This document shows positions 7,779-17,577 of a stretch of DNA of 64,000 bases, piece by piece. The notes below the pieces were generated by a model. It did no database searches. It was not told the DNA's origin and was given only the letters and a program-made list of their open reading frames with translations. The position numbers and the translations under genes were made by a program. Within the stretch, counting starts at the first letter, position 1; each line of letters starts with the position of its first letter. Source of the stretch: an uncultured Anaerofilum sp. (GTDB taxonomy: Bacteria > Bacillota > Clostridia > Oscillospirales > Ruminococcaceae); assembly GCA_944385945.1 (NCBI GenBank), contig CALWZD010000039.1, positions 34,015 to 98,014 on the forward strand. Reading direction: 5' to 3'.

Positions 7779-8870
7779 TTATTGGTTGTTGCTGTTCAGA
7801 TGGAACAGCTCCGCAATGCCCTGCTCGTTGAGGTTGGAACCAATAACGCACAACCGACCGATGACATCGGCACTGCCGGTGCGCAGGTCGATTTCTTCCG
7901 GCACATAGTCGAAGTGCAGCCACTCGCCGTTTTGTCCTGCTACGATGCCTTTTGCACGCAGGATCGCACCAAATTCGCCACTGTCCAACGACTCGAGCGC
8001 AAAACGCAGCTCTGCTTCGGTGTAGGTACGTACCGTTTCCCGACCCATGCTGGTGAATACTTCGTCGGCGTGGTGGTGATGGTGGTCATGCCCGCAGCCG
8101 CAACCACAGCCCTCGTGATGTTCGTGGTCGTGGTGATGCTCATGTCCGCAACCGCAGCCCTCGTGGTGCTCGTGGTCGTGGTGATGCTCGTGTCCGCAAC
8201 CACAGCCCTCGTGGTGCTCGTGGTCGTGGTGATGCTCGTGGTGGTGATGTTCCATCTCGTTCTGCCACTCTTGCCGTGCCTCAGCTGCCTGCAAAATCTG
8301 CTTACCGTCCAGCTGTTCCCACGGGGTGGTGATGATGGCTGCATGGTCGTTATACTGGCGCAGCAATTCTACCGCTTTTTCCAGCTTTTCCTGAGAAATG
8401 TTTTGGGTACGGCTTAAAACAATTACCTGTGCGTGTTGGATTTGGTCGTTATAAAATTCGCCGAAGTTTTTGGTGTACATTTTTACCTTATTGGCATCGG
8501 CAACAGTGATATAGCTGCCCAGTTCCACATCCGACAGCTCAGCAGCAACGCCCTGCACCGCATTGATGACGTCGCTCAGCTTGCCCACACCCGACGGCTC
8601 GATGAGTACACGGTCGGGGGTATATTCTGCGATGACTTTGTTCAACGCTTCTTTGAAGTTGCCCACCAAGCTGCAACAAATGCAGCCCGAATTCATCTCG
8701 GTGATTTGAATGCCTGCTTCTTTCAGGAAACCGCCGTCGATGCCGATTTCGCCGAATTCGTTTTCGATCAGCACCAGTTTCTCGCCTGCATATGCCTGCT
8801 GGATAAGCTTGCGAATCAAAGTGGTTTTGCCTGCGCCCAGAAATCCGGAAAAAATATCAATTTTTGTCAT
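7779..8870 (-). CDS. CobW/ZNG1-type zinc metallochaperone GTPase with His-rich repeats
   Basis: A 363-residue G3E GTPase. Walker A is GFLGAGKTT (9-17), the switch region ENEFGEIGID follows, and the metal-binding CICC motif is at 63-66. Between about residues 209 and 270 lies a region almost entirely of His, Glu, Asp, Gly and Cys, built from three 16-residue units. The CobW C-terminal domain follows. Such proteins hand zinc to client enzymes under zinc limitation. It heads a nine-gene run of tightly spaced minus-strand genes. Confidence 0.9.
   Translation of the reverse strand: MTKIDIFSGFLGAGKTTLIRKLIQQAYAGEKLVLIENEFGEIGIDGGFLKEAGIQITEMNSGCICCSLVGNFKEALNKVIAEYTPDRVLIEPSGVGKLSDVINAVQGVAAELSDVELGSYITVADANKVKMYTKNFGEFYNDQIQHAQVIVLSRTQNISQEKLEKAVELLRQYNDHAAIITTPWEQLDGKQILQAAEARQEWQNEMEHHHHEHHHDHEHHEGCGCGHEHHHDHEHHEGCGCGHEHHHDHEHHEGCGCGCGHDHHHHHADEVFTSMGRETVRTYTEAELRFALESLDSGEFGAILRAKGIVAGQNGEWLHFDYVPEEIDLRTGSADVIGRLCVIGSNLNEQGIAELFHLNSNNQ
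8101..8244 (-). repeat. 48-bp in-frame tandem repeat encoding His/Cys-rich metal-binding units
   Basis: Three near-identical 48-bp units begin at 8101, 8149 and 8197 (each starts CAACC(A/G)CAGCCCTCGTG on the plus strand). Each encodes 16 residues containing HHHDHEHHEGCGCG-like sequence inside the CobW gene. The near identity at DNA level suggests recent expansion or gene-conversion-like homogenisation. Confidence 0.9.
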
Positions 8871-8940
8871 ACGTTCTATCTCACTTTCTCGTTATAAAAG
8901 TCTTATTATAAATGTGCCACGCACACCTCTCATTATACTC

Positions 8941-10113
8941 CTAGCTGTCAACCTGCTGTGCAGCCGGCAGCTGTCCTGCTTGCTGCAACATACGATACAG
9001 TGACGGCGATACCGAAAACGCCTGCATCACCCGCTCGACCTCAAGCAGGTACTTTTTGCGCACAGCAATGGGCGAAGTCGGTTTTTTGATGGCTCGAATC
9101 AGGATATTTTTAGGAGTATGGGCAAAGTCTACAAATTCCAACAGTTGGGTTTTATAGCCACAATACTCCAACAGATTGGCTCGGATAGCGTCGGTCATCA
9201 AGGCTGCAGTGCGCTCTTTCACGATGCCGTAACGGGTAAGCAGTGACAGCTCCTGTGTCTGCATCTGCGCATTCAGTTCGTGCTGACAGCACGGCACCGA
9301 AAAAATCATCTTTGCGCCCCATTGCACTGCATTGAACAACGCAAAGTCGGTGGCAATGTCACAAGCGTGGAGCGTTACCACCATATCCACCGCAAACGGT
9401 GCTTGATAGCCGTGGATGTCACCCAATTCAAACCGCAGCCCATCATAACCATACGCCACCGCTGCACGGTTGCATTTTTCGATGACATCTGCTTTCAAAT
9501 CCAGCCCCACCATCTGCACCGAGATTTTTTTGATCTCGGTCAGATAATAATACAAAACGAAGGTAAGGTAGGATTTTCCGCAACCAAAGTCGATGATATT
9601 CAGCTGAGTGGGATTGATTTGGCGGATATGGTCGTCCACCATCTCCAAAAAGCGGTTGATTTGACGGAACTTGTCATACATCGGCTTTGCCACTTTGCCT
9701 TCTTTTGTGAACACGCCCATGTCTACCAGTGGCGGTACTTGCGAGCCTTCCTCAATAAGGTAGGTCTTTTTGCGGTCGTGCTGGTGCGACAGCTTCGTGT
9801 CGACAGTCTGTGTGCGGCATTTTACCGTGATTTTTCCTTTTTTCGAGATGAGCATATCCCACTGCATGGTTTCTGCCCATGCGTTCAGCTGGCGGTAATG
9901 CTGCATCAGTTCACAAAGTTCCGACAAAAGTTGCTGCTGTGAAAAATTGCGGTGAAACACCTGCGTTTGGGTATAGCTTGCCAGCTGCCAACCGGTCTGC
10001 TTTTTTTGCAGTTCTGCCTTTTTGTAGGGGGCTGTAGCAGTGGGCTTACTTAGCACCAATTTCAGCGGATTTTTAGACAAGATTTGTTCCAATTCATGTT
10101 GTAATTGTTCCAT
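8941..10113 (-). CDS. Class I SAM-dependent methyltransferase (Methyltransf_32-like)
   Basis: A 390-residue protein. An N-terminal ~165-residue region of unknown fold precedes a Rossmann methyltransferase: NIIDFGCGKSYLTFVLYYYL (SAM motif I), VGLDLKADVIEKC (motif II) and MVVTLHACDIATD. The GCGKSYLT and TLHACD pattern is that of the PF13679 group, whose bacterial members are uncharacterised and related to tRNA- and protein-methylating eukaryotic proteins. The substrate is unknown. It is transcribed apart from the CobW run. Confidence 0.75.
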   Translation of the reverse strand: MEQLQHELEQILSKNPLKLVLSKPTATAPYKKAELQKKQTGWQLASYTQTQVFHRNFSQQQLLSELCELMQHYRQLNAWAETMQWDMLISKKGKITVKCRTQTVDTKLSHQHDRKKTYLIEEGSQVPPLVDMGVFTKEGKVAKPMYDKFRQINRFLEMVDDHIRQINPTQLNIIDFGCGKSYLTFVLYYYLTEIKKISVQMVGLDLKADVIEKCNRAAVAYGYDGLRFELGDIHGYQAPFAVDMVVTLHACDIATDFALFNAVQWGAKMIFSVPCCQHELNAQMQTQELSLLTRYGIVKERTAALMTDAIRANLLEYCGYKTQLLEFVDFAHTPKNILIRAIKKPTSPIAVRKKYLLEVERVMQAFSVSPSLYRMLQQAGQLPAAQQVDS

Positions 10114-10432
10114 GTTATATTCCTTTTCTCGCTAGCACAGCCCTGCAAATGACAAAGCTGCTTTTATGGGAGGCATATCTTTTTTATTGTATCATATCCG
10201 CTGCAAAGGGAACAGCCCCGTTTTTGTTTTTTTGTTGTCATCATTGTGGAACATTTATCGAAATATCGTATTTTTTGCGCAAAGCGAAAAATTTTTAGCT
10301 TGGTTTTTTCGCTTTTTTGTACCGAAACCCACTTTTCGGACGGTGCAGAATGTGATAAGATAAAGAGTAATTGAATGATTGATACCAATGGTTTCATCTT
10401 GCAAAAATCAAAGCAAAGAAAAGAGGAGCATT
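10114..10432. other. Divergent intergenic region with terminator-like hairpin
   Basis: This 319-base spacer separates the divergent methyltransferase and aminopeptidase P genes. An extended -10 (TGATACAAT) faces the methyltransferase near 10190. At 10281-10318 the arms AAAGCGAAAAA and TTTTTTCGCTTT form a stem ending in a T run on the plus strand, a terminator-like hairpin in what may be the aminopeptidase leader. No open reading frame here looks real. Confidence 0.5.
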
Positions 10433-12223
10433 ATGCCGACTACCAACGAAAAACTGGCTCTGCTTCGCCGCACCATGAAAGCGGTGAACGCCGATGCCTG
10501 TCTGATCCCCTCATCCGACCCCCATCTCAGCGAGTACCTTCCCGCACACTGGCAGGCTCGCAGCTATTTTTCTGGTTTTACCGGTTCTGCCGGTACACTG
10601 GCACTGACGGCTGATTCCAGCGCATTGTGGACGGACGGTCGCTATTTTATCCAAGCCGAACGTCAACTTGCCGACAGCGAGATCCAGCTGATGCGCATGG
10701 GACAAAAAAATGTGCCTACCGTTGCCGCATGGCTGGCAGGTGCTTTGCAGGATGGTCAAACCCTTGCTTTGGACGGTATGATCACTTCGCAGGCATTCGT
10801 GAATGATTTGAAGAAAGCATTTGGCAGCAAAAATATCCGCATCAAAGATGCCGATTTGGTATCGGGCAACTGGGAAGATCGCCCTGCCGTACCCGCCACC
10901 GAATGCTACGTGCATGAGCTTTGCTATGCCGGACTGTCTGCCGGTGAGAAAATCGAACAGGTGCGTGACGCATTGTGCAAAGCAGATGCGACCGCTGTTC
11001 TCATCACCCGTTTGGACAGTGCTGCATGGTTGACCAATCTGCGTGCTTCCGACATTGCTTACAACCCGTTTGCACTTTGCTTTATGTTTATCAGCCAAAC
11101 TTCTGCGCTGCTGTTTATCGACGCCTCCCGTCTGCCTGCCGACGCATTGAAGATGCTGCGTGAAAACAACATCGAAGTGCGTGGTTACGGCGAGATTCGC
11201 AGCTGGCTGAAACAAAATACCAAGCCCGAAACGGTGCTTGCCGACCCTGCATCGGTGACCTACGCACTGTGGCAGGAACTGGAACAAAATGCTGCATTTT
11301 GCATCAAAGAGGGTGCCGAGCCTGTGCAACCTTTGAAAGGTGTAAAGAATCCCACCGAAATCGAAAACCTGAAGAACTCGCATCGAAAAGACGGTGCAGC
11401 GATGGTGCGTTTCCAGATGGAACTGGAGCGTCGCATGGCAGCCGGCGAGCGTACCACCGAATGTGACATCGAGGCAATTTTGCGCAACTTCCGCTTTGTG
11501 CAGCCTGCCTGTGTTGGCGAAAGCTTTAACACCATCGCAGCATACGGCGCAAACGCAGCGATGATGCATTACAGCGCACAGCCTGCCACCTGTGCAGTGC
11601 TTGCACCCAAAGGATTTTTGCTGGTAGACAGCGGTGCGCAATATCTGGACGGCACGACCGACATTACCCGTACATATGCACTTGGCGAATTGACCGAGGA
11701 GGAAAAACGCTGGTACACACTGGTGTTGAAAAGCCATATCGACATTGCGATGGCGGTATTTTTAGAGGGCTGCACCGGCGGTAATCTGGACATTTTGGCA
11801 CGTAGTGCTGTCTGGAAACACGGTATCGACTATCGTTGTGGCACCGGTCACGGTGTTGGTTTCCTTGGTGGTGTACATGAAGGCCCCCAAGGGCTGCGCA
11901 TCACGAACAACGTTGTGTTTGTGCCTGGCATGACTGTAACCGACGAACCGGGTATTTATGAAGAAGGCAAGGTAGGCATTCGCATCGAGAACGAACTGCT
12001 TTGCGTAAAGCACAACGAAACCGAATACGGTACCTTCCTTGCATTCGAGCCGTTCACCTACTGTCCCATCGACACCACCCCTGTGCTGGTAGAGATGCTG
12101 ACCGAAGAAGAACTGAACTGGCTGAACGATTATCATGCAATGGTGCTGAAAACGCTTTCTCCGCTTCTGAACGCAACCGAAGTAGAGTGGCTGACTGCAA
12201 AATGCGCTGCTTTGCACCGCTGA
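10433..12223 (+). CDS. Xaa-Pro aminopeptidase (M24B, aminopeptidase P family)
   Basis: A 596-residue enzyme of the long three-domain form. Two N-terminal creatinase-like domains (about 1-310) are followed by the pita-bread catalytic domain. Metal ligands appear in VDSGAQYLDGTTDITRT (both Asp), GTGHGVGFLGGVHEGP (His), TDEPGIYEEG (Glu) and GIRIENELL (Glu). It removes N-terminal residues preceding proline. The ATG at 10433 has AGAGGAG upstream. The stop is followed at once by the first copy of the three-hairpin repeat. Confidence 0.92.
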   Translation: MPTTNEKLALLRRTMKAVNADACLIPSSDPHLSEYLPAHWQARSYFSGFTGSAGTLALTADSSALWTDGRYFIQAERQLADSEIQLMRMGQKNVPTVAAWLAGALQDGQTLALDGMITSQAFVNDLKKAFGSKNIRIKDADLVSGNWEDRPAVPATECYVHELCYAGLSAGEKIEQVRDALCKADATAVLITRLDSAAWLTNLRASDIAYNPFALCFMFISQTSALLFIDASRLPADALKMLRENNIEVRGYGEIRSWLKQNTKPETVLADPASVTYALWQELEQNAAFCIKEGAEPVQPLKGVKNPTEIENLKNSHRKDGAAMVRFQMELERRMAAGERTTECDIEAILRNFRFVQPACVGESFNTIAAYGANAAMMHYSAQPATCAVLAPKGFLLVDSGAQYLDGTTDITRTYALGELTEEEKRWYTLVLKSHIDIAMAVFLEGCTGGNLDILARSAVWKHGIDYRCGTGHGVGFLGGVHEGPQGLRITNNVVFVPGMTVTDEPGIYEEGKVGIRIENELLCVKHNETEYGTFLAFEPFTYCPIDTTPVLVEMLTEEELNWLNDYHAMVLKTLSPLLNATEVEWLTAKCAALHR

Positions 12224-12224
12224 G

Positions 12225-12330
12225 TTTCAACTTTTGAAAAAAGTTGAGCAAAACCCCACCTTTTGAAAAAGGTGGACGAAAACTTTTAACAACAGCGGGC
12301 AGGTCGAACGACCTGCCCGCTGTGTGTTTT
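12225..12330 (+). repeat. Three-hairpin post-stop element, copy 1
   Basis: Directly after the stop codon of the aminopeptidase gene come three stems in order: AACTTTTGAAAAAAGTT, then CCACCTTTTGAAAAAGGTGG, then a 30-base palindrome at 12293-12322 with core CAGGTCGAACGACCTG. Related elements lie after three other genes at 27419, 30839 and 55980 in the same orientation relative to the gene. It can act as a terminator; the third stem is followed by TGTGTTTT. Confidence 0.85.
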
Positions 12331-12338
12331 GCCGAGTT

Positions 12339-12525
12339 CAGGCGGACGATGGGGAGAAGTAAGCATCTTTTCGCAGGTCAGTGAGATTGATGCGCCTGCT
12401 CTCCATCGGCTGCTGTTTTCTGTAATGATTGCAATGCCAAGGCGGACGACGGGAAGCGGTAAGCATCTTTTCGCACGTTAGTGCGCTTGATGCGTCTGCT
12501 CCCCGTCGGTCGCCGTTCTCTGCAA
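12339..12525. repeat. Two tandem ~87-base structured repeat units
   Basis: Unit 1 (12339-12425) and unit 2 (12439-12525) are imperfect direct repeats 100 bases apart. Each has an outer stem (CGATGGGGAG with CTCTCCATCG in unit 1; CGACGGGAAG with CTCCCCGTCG in unit 2) and an inner GCATC/GATGC stem. A T-to-C change in one arm is matched by A-to-G in the other, keeping the pairing. The segment AAGCATCTTTTCGCA is identical in both. Short reading frames through it change frame between units and are not credible. Confidence 0.75.
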
Positions 12526-12557
12526 CGCCTGTTTTAAATACAAATAACAGAAATCTG

Positions 12558-12594
12558 AAAAAGAGCAGCATTTTTGCAATTTGCTGCCCTTTTT
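12558..12594. terminator. Bidirectional terminator between aminopeptidase and ppk
   Basis: AAAAAGAGCAGCA and TGCTGCCCTTTTT pair apart from one internal mismatch, giving an A-rich and T-rich flanked stem that can terminate either convergent transcript. Confidence 0.65.
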
Positions 12595-12646
12595 CGACCT
12601 ACTTTTTCGCTTTTTTCGGGTATACTCAAAGCAACCCCTTAACACT

Positions 12647-12694
12647 GCCTTTTCCGATGGATTCGGCTGCAATCAGCCGAATTTCGGGAAAGGC
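12647..12694. other. Strong two-part hairpin at ppk 3' end
   Basis: The stem GCCTTTTCCG/CGGGAAAGGC encloses a perfect ATTCGGCTG/CAGCCGAAT stem with a CAAT loop. It lies 13 bases beyond the ppk stop and could end or protect the ppk transcript, although no long U tract follows it on the minus strand. Confidence 0.5.
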
Positions 12695-12707
12695 TTTCTT
12701 GTGCCTG

Positions 12708-14765
12708 TTATTCTTCGTACATGGCGTGCAGATTGGTTTCGAAATACTCCTGCGAGGAGAGTGCTTCTTTTCCGTCTGCCTCGATTTTTTCGTAGTTTCC
12801 GCTTGGCATCAGACAACGGGCTTTCACGTTGTCCGAAAGCAGGATCTGCAAATAATGCGACAGCCATGCCTTGATTTCGGGCGATTGCACCGGACAGGCG
12901 ATCTCTACCCGTCGGGTCTGGTTGCGTGTCATCAGGTCAGCCGAAGAAATGTAGATTTTGCGTTCTTCGGCATCACCAAAGCAATATACTCGTGAATGCT
13001 CCAAAAAGCGTCCTACAATGTTGATGATGCGGATATTTTTGGTCTTTTTGCTGATGCCCGGAAGCAAGCAGCAGATTCCACGTACGATCAGCTCGATTTT
13101 TACCCCTGCTTTGGATGCTTTCGCCAGTTCGTCGATCAAATCACGCTCGGTCAGCGAGTTGATTTTCAAAATGATGTGACCCTTTTCGCCTTTTTGCATT
13201 TCCTGTTCGATCAGATTCATCAGCTCACTTTTTACGTTGCAAGGTGCCACCAACAATCGCTCGTAGTTGCCGTACAAATCACCGATCAACATATTTTGGA
13301 AGAATGTGAGGGCATCTTTTGCAATGGTCTGGTCTGCCGTGAGCAGGCTGAAGTCGGTGTACAGGGTCGCCGTCTTTTCGTTGAAGTTTCCGGTTCCGAT
13401 GTGGGTGACATGGGAGAAACTGCCGTCTTCCTCTTGACGGGTGATGAGGCAGATTTTGGAATGGCATTTGAAATGGTCGATACCGTATACCACCGTACAA
13501 CCGGCTTCTTCCAGTTCTTTTGCCCATTCAATGTTGTTGCGCTCGTCAAAACGTGCCCGAAGTTCGACCAAAACGGTCACATTCTTGCCGTTTTCCGCCG
13601 CTTCGCACAGATATTTGATTACCGCCGATTTGTTCGCTACACGATAAATGGTGATTTGAATGGAACGCACCGCAGGGTCACGACCGGCTTCTTTGAGCAG
13701 GTTCAGGAACGGCTTCATGCTGTGATAGGGATAGAACAGCAGAACGTCTCGCTTTTGTACCTGCTGCCACATGGGAGCATTGGGTTGCAGATCTTCCGAG
13801 TAGACCGCCTGATGGGGCGGATAGTACAGCGAAGGGTCGCACTGGTCGAAACGATAAACGTATTTCAGCACCATCGGACACTCGCAGATATAAGTCTGCT
13901 GCGGGGTCAGTTTCAGCTTTTCCTGCAACAGTTTTTGCAGGGTTGGTGCGTTTCCTTGTACTTCCAGGCGTACAGGCGCCAAATTTTCACGCTTGCGCAG
14001 CAGCTTCATCATCTGGCTGCGGAAATCCAAGCGGTCGTCTTCGAACTCGTCACCGTCATCATAGCTGATGTCTGCGTTACGGGTAACGGTGATGACACAT
14101 TTTTCGGTAACGGGATAGATTTTGAAGATTTTTTTCAGATTGCCTTGCAGCACGTCCTCCATGCGCACAAAGCGCATCGCCTGCCCGGGCAGCATCAAAA
14201 TGGGGGGGACTTCTTCCGGCACACCCACAATGCCCAGCATTCTGCGGTCGTGATGTTTCAGCAAAGCCACAGCATACAAACGCTTATTTTTCAGATGAGG
14301 GAACGGATGGCTGCGGTCGATGATTTGCGGAACCAGCAACGGATACACACGGTTTTTGTAGTAGTCTTGTACGTAGTCTTTTTCTTCGCCACGCAGCTGA
14401 CGGTAAGGCACGTCTACGATGCCTTCTTCTTTCAGCTGTTCCATCAGGTCGGCGTAGATCCTATCCCGCAAAGCGATGAGTGGGCGCACAGCATCGTAGA
14501 TGGCGTCCAACTGTTGGATGGCAGTTTTTCCGCTTTTATTGTCGATTTTTTTTGGGAAGACTGCGTTTAAATCAAACAGACTTCCCACACGGACCATAAA
14601 AAATTCGTCCAGATTGCTTGTAAAGATCGACACGAATCGCCACCGCTCAATGAGCGGTACGGTGGGATCGGCAGCCTCTTGCAATACACGCTCGTTAAAT
14701 TTCAGCCAGCTCAGTTCTCGGTTCTGGGTATAGCTTAGATCCCAGCCTTCAACAATTTGCGACAC
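12708..14765 (-). CDS. ppk1: Polyphosphate kinase 1
   Basis: A 685-residue enzyme that reversibly polymerises the gamma-phosphate of ATP into polyphosphate. The N-domain begins NRELSWLKFNERVLQEA and SNLDEFFMVRVG; the PLD-like catalytic domains carry the phospho-accepting His in GIDHFKCHSKI and a second His in VTHIGTGNFNEKTA. The start is GTG at 14765 with GAGAGGG upstream, inside the end of ppx, giving a 31-base overlap. The gene pair makes and breaks polyphosphate. Confidence 0.95.
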   Translation of the reverse strand: MSQIVEGWDLSYTQNRELSWLKFNERVLQEAADPTVPLIERWRFVSIFTSNLDEFFMVRVGSLFDLNAVFPKKIDNKSGKTAIQQLDAIYDAVRPLIALRDRIYADLMEQLKEEGIVDVPYRQLRGEEKDYVQDYYKNRVYPLLVPQIIDRSHPFPHLKNKRLYAVALLKHHDRRMLGIVGVPEEVPPILMLPGQAMRFVRMEDVLQGNLKKIFKIYPVTEKCVITVTRNADISYDDGDEFEDDRLDFRSQMMKLLRKRENLAPVRLEVQGNAPTLQKLLQEKLKLTPQQTYICECPMVLKYVYRFDQCDPSLYYPPHQAVYSEDLQPNAPMWQQVQKRDVLLFYPYHSMKPFLNLLKEAGRDPAVRSIQITIYRVANKSAVIKYLCEAAENGKNVTVLVELRARFDERNNIEWAKELEEAGCTVVYGIDHFKCHSKICLITRQEEDGSFSHVTHIGTGNFNEKTATLYTDFSLLTADQTIAKDALTFFQNMLIGDLYGNYERLLVAPCNVKSELMNLIEQEMQKGEKGHIILKINSLTERDLIDELAKASKAGVKIELIVRGICCLLPGISKKTKNIRIINIVGRFLEHSRVYCFGDAEERKIYISSADLMTRNQTRRVEIACPVQSPEIKAWLSHYLQILLSDNVKARCLMPSGNYEKIEADGKEALSSQEYFETNLHAMYEE

Positions 14766-15640
14766 AAATATCCCTCTCTTACTCCGTATTTACTGATATA
14801 GATTTCTTTTTTGCACCATGTACTGCAAAGGGTATGCATCAGTACAACACCGGGCAAAATGGTGTGCACACGGTCGGGGCAGTTGCGCAATACCAGTTTT
14901 CGTGCGCCTTTTTTGCGGGCAGTGAGAAATTCGGTGATTTCTTCCAGCTGCTTTACCGTGATGACACGATTTTCGTCGGGGTTGTGCCAGTATGCATTTG
15001 CAATTTTCAGCACTGCACGTGCTGTTCCGCCGATGCCACAGGCATAGTCGGCTGCTACGTCGGGCAGGTCACTTGCTTTCAGGGTGCGTTTCGACACTTC
15101 ACGCAGTTGTTTCAACTCGTCGCTGTTGGGCCACAACTTGGAAACATACCGGTTGAACAGGTTCAGCGAGCCGATTTCCAAGCTTTGTTCTTTGCAGATT
15201 TTTCCATCTTCTACCAAAATGGTTTCTGTACTTCCTCCGCCGATGTCGAACATCAGCCCGTTCTGGAAGGGGTAAGCGATTCGTGCGCCGTAGTAGCCCA
15301 GTTCTGCTTCATCGTCGCCCGAGATAACGTCTACCTCGATGCCGGTTTGCTCAAAAATGGACTTTACCACCTGCTCTGTGTTAACGATGTTGCGAAGCGA
15401 AGCGGTTGCGAACACGTACATTTTTTCCATGTCGAACTGGTGCAACAGCCATTGAAATTCCCGCAGGACACTACACGCCTGCTGAACGCCTTGCTCCGAC
15501 AAAACATGGTGGTCGATGTAGTTTACAAGACCTGCCATCTTTTTCTGGGAAAACAGCAGTTCGAAGCTGCCATCCTCGTGAGTGTGATAGAGCGAAAGAC
15601 GGATGGTGTTCGAACCAAGATCTACAACTGCATATTTCAT
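14735..15640 (-). CDS. ppx: Ppx/GppA phosphatase family (exopolyphosphatase)
   Basis: A 301-residue ASKHA-fold protein. VVDLGSNTIRLSLY is the phosphate-1 loop and MFDIGGGSTETILV the phosphate-2 loop. SGDDEAELGYYGA carries the conserved acidic residues. It is shorter than E. coli Ppx (no C-terminal HD domain), like many clostridial forms. It overlaps ppk1, so the activity is most likely removal of terminal phosphate from polyphosphate, with ppGpp-type activity possible. A promoter lies about 150 bases upstream. Confidence 0.9.
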   Translation of the reverse strand: MKYAVVDLGSNTIRLSLYHTHEDGSFELLFSQKKMAGLVNYIDHHVLSEQGVQQACSVLREFQWLLHQFDMEKMYVFATASLRNIVNTEQVVKSIFEQTGIEVDVISGDDEAELGYYGARIAYPFQNGLMFDIGGGSTETILVEDGKICKEQSLEIGSLNLFNRYVSKLWPNSDELKQLREVSKRTLKASDLPDVAADYACGIGGTARAVLKIANAYWHNPDENRVITVKQLEEITEFLTARKKGARKLVLRNCPDRVHTILPGVVLMHTLCSTWCKKEIYISKYGVREGYLCRKLLKAGI

Positions 15641-15793
15641 CTTCTACATTCCTTTTCTTTCGGCAAACACACCGCCTGTCATACCATTTCAGCCGGTGTG
15701 TTCTGCGCCTTTATTCTATAACGGCATTTCCGAATGCCCTTATTGTATGCATCTGCATCCCAAAAGATACCTCTATCTACTTTATCACTTTAA

Positions 15794-15831
15794 ATTATAA
15801 ACCAGTGACCTGTAAAGTCAACTGATTTTAC
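15794..15831 (-). promoter_or_regulatory. ppx-ppk promoter with overlapping dyad
   Basis: On the minus strand TTGACT (15821-15816) and TATAAT (15799-15794) are 16 bases apart. The sequence GTAAAGTCAACTGATTTTAC at 15812-15831 is an imperfect palindrome that covers the -35 box, a position suited to a repressor. The regulator is unknown. Confidence 0.65.
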
Positions 15832-15912
15832 CTCTTTTTTACCAAAATATGACCTTTTGCAAACATTCATTCAGATTGTATTTTCTGCCACTTTTTTTGC
15901 ATCATTTTTTCA

Positions 15913-15941
15913 TTGCTGTTTGGGCAAAGCTGGGCTATAAT
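15913..15941 (+). promoter_or_regulatory. Promoter of GH51 gene
   Basis: TTGCTG (15913-15918) and TATAAT (15936-15941) are separated by 17 bases. The same -35, spacing and -10 occur before the sulfatase gene at 23673. Confidence 0.7.
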
Positions 15942-15975
15942 TGTGCCAAATACGGTTGTTTTGCAACCTTTTTGA

Positions 15976-17502
<1,527 letters not shown>

Positions 17503-17520
17503 TAAAGTTTTGTAAGTAAA

Positions 17521-17557
17521 AAATCGTCCGACAGCGTAACACACTGTCGGACGATTT
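17521..17557. terminator. Bidirectional terminator
   Basis: A perfect 14-base stem AAATCGTCCGACAG/CTGTCGGACGATTT lies between the convergent GH51 and GH43-like genes. Confidence 0.88.
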
Positions 17558-17577
17558 TATTTACCGTTGATGTTGTT

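Noticed and set aside
8101-8244. 48-bp tandem repeats as a possible CRISPR array
   Set aside because: Units are contiguous with no spacers, keep the reading frame and encode the His-rich segment of the CobW protein.
12338-12571. Small minus-strand protein across the tandem repeat units
   Set aside because: The two units are read in different frames, there is no ribosome site, and stems are conserved instead of codons.
12996-14570. Long plus-strand frame opposite ppk1
   Set aside because: Shadow of the ppk1 codon pattern; no recognisable protein features.
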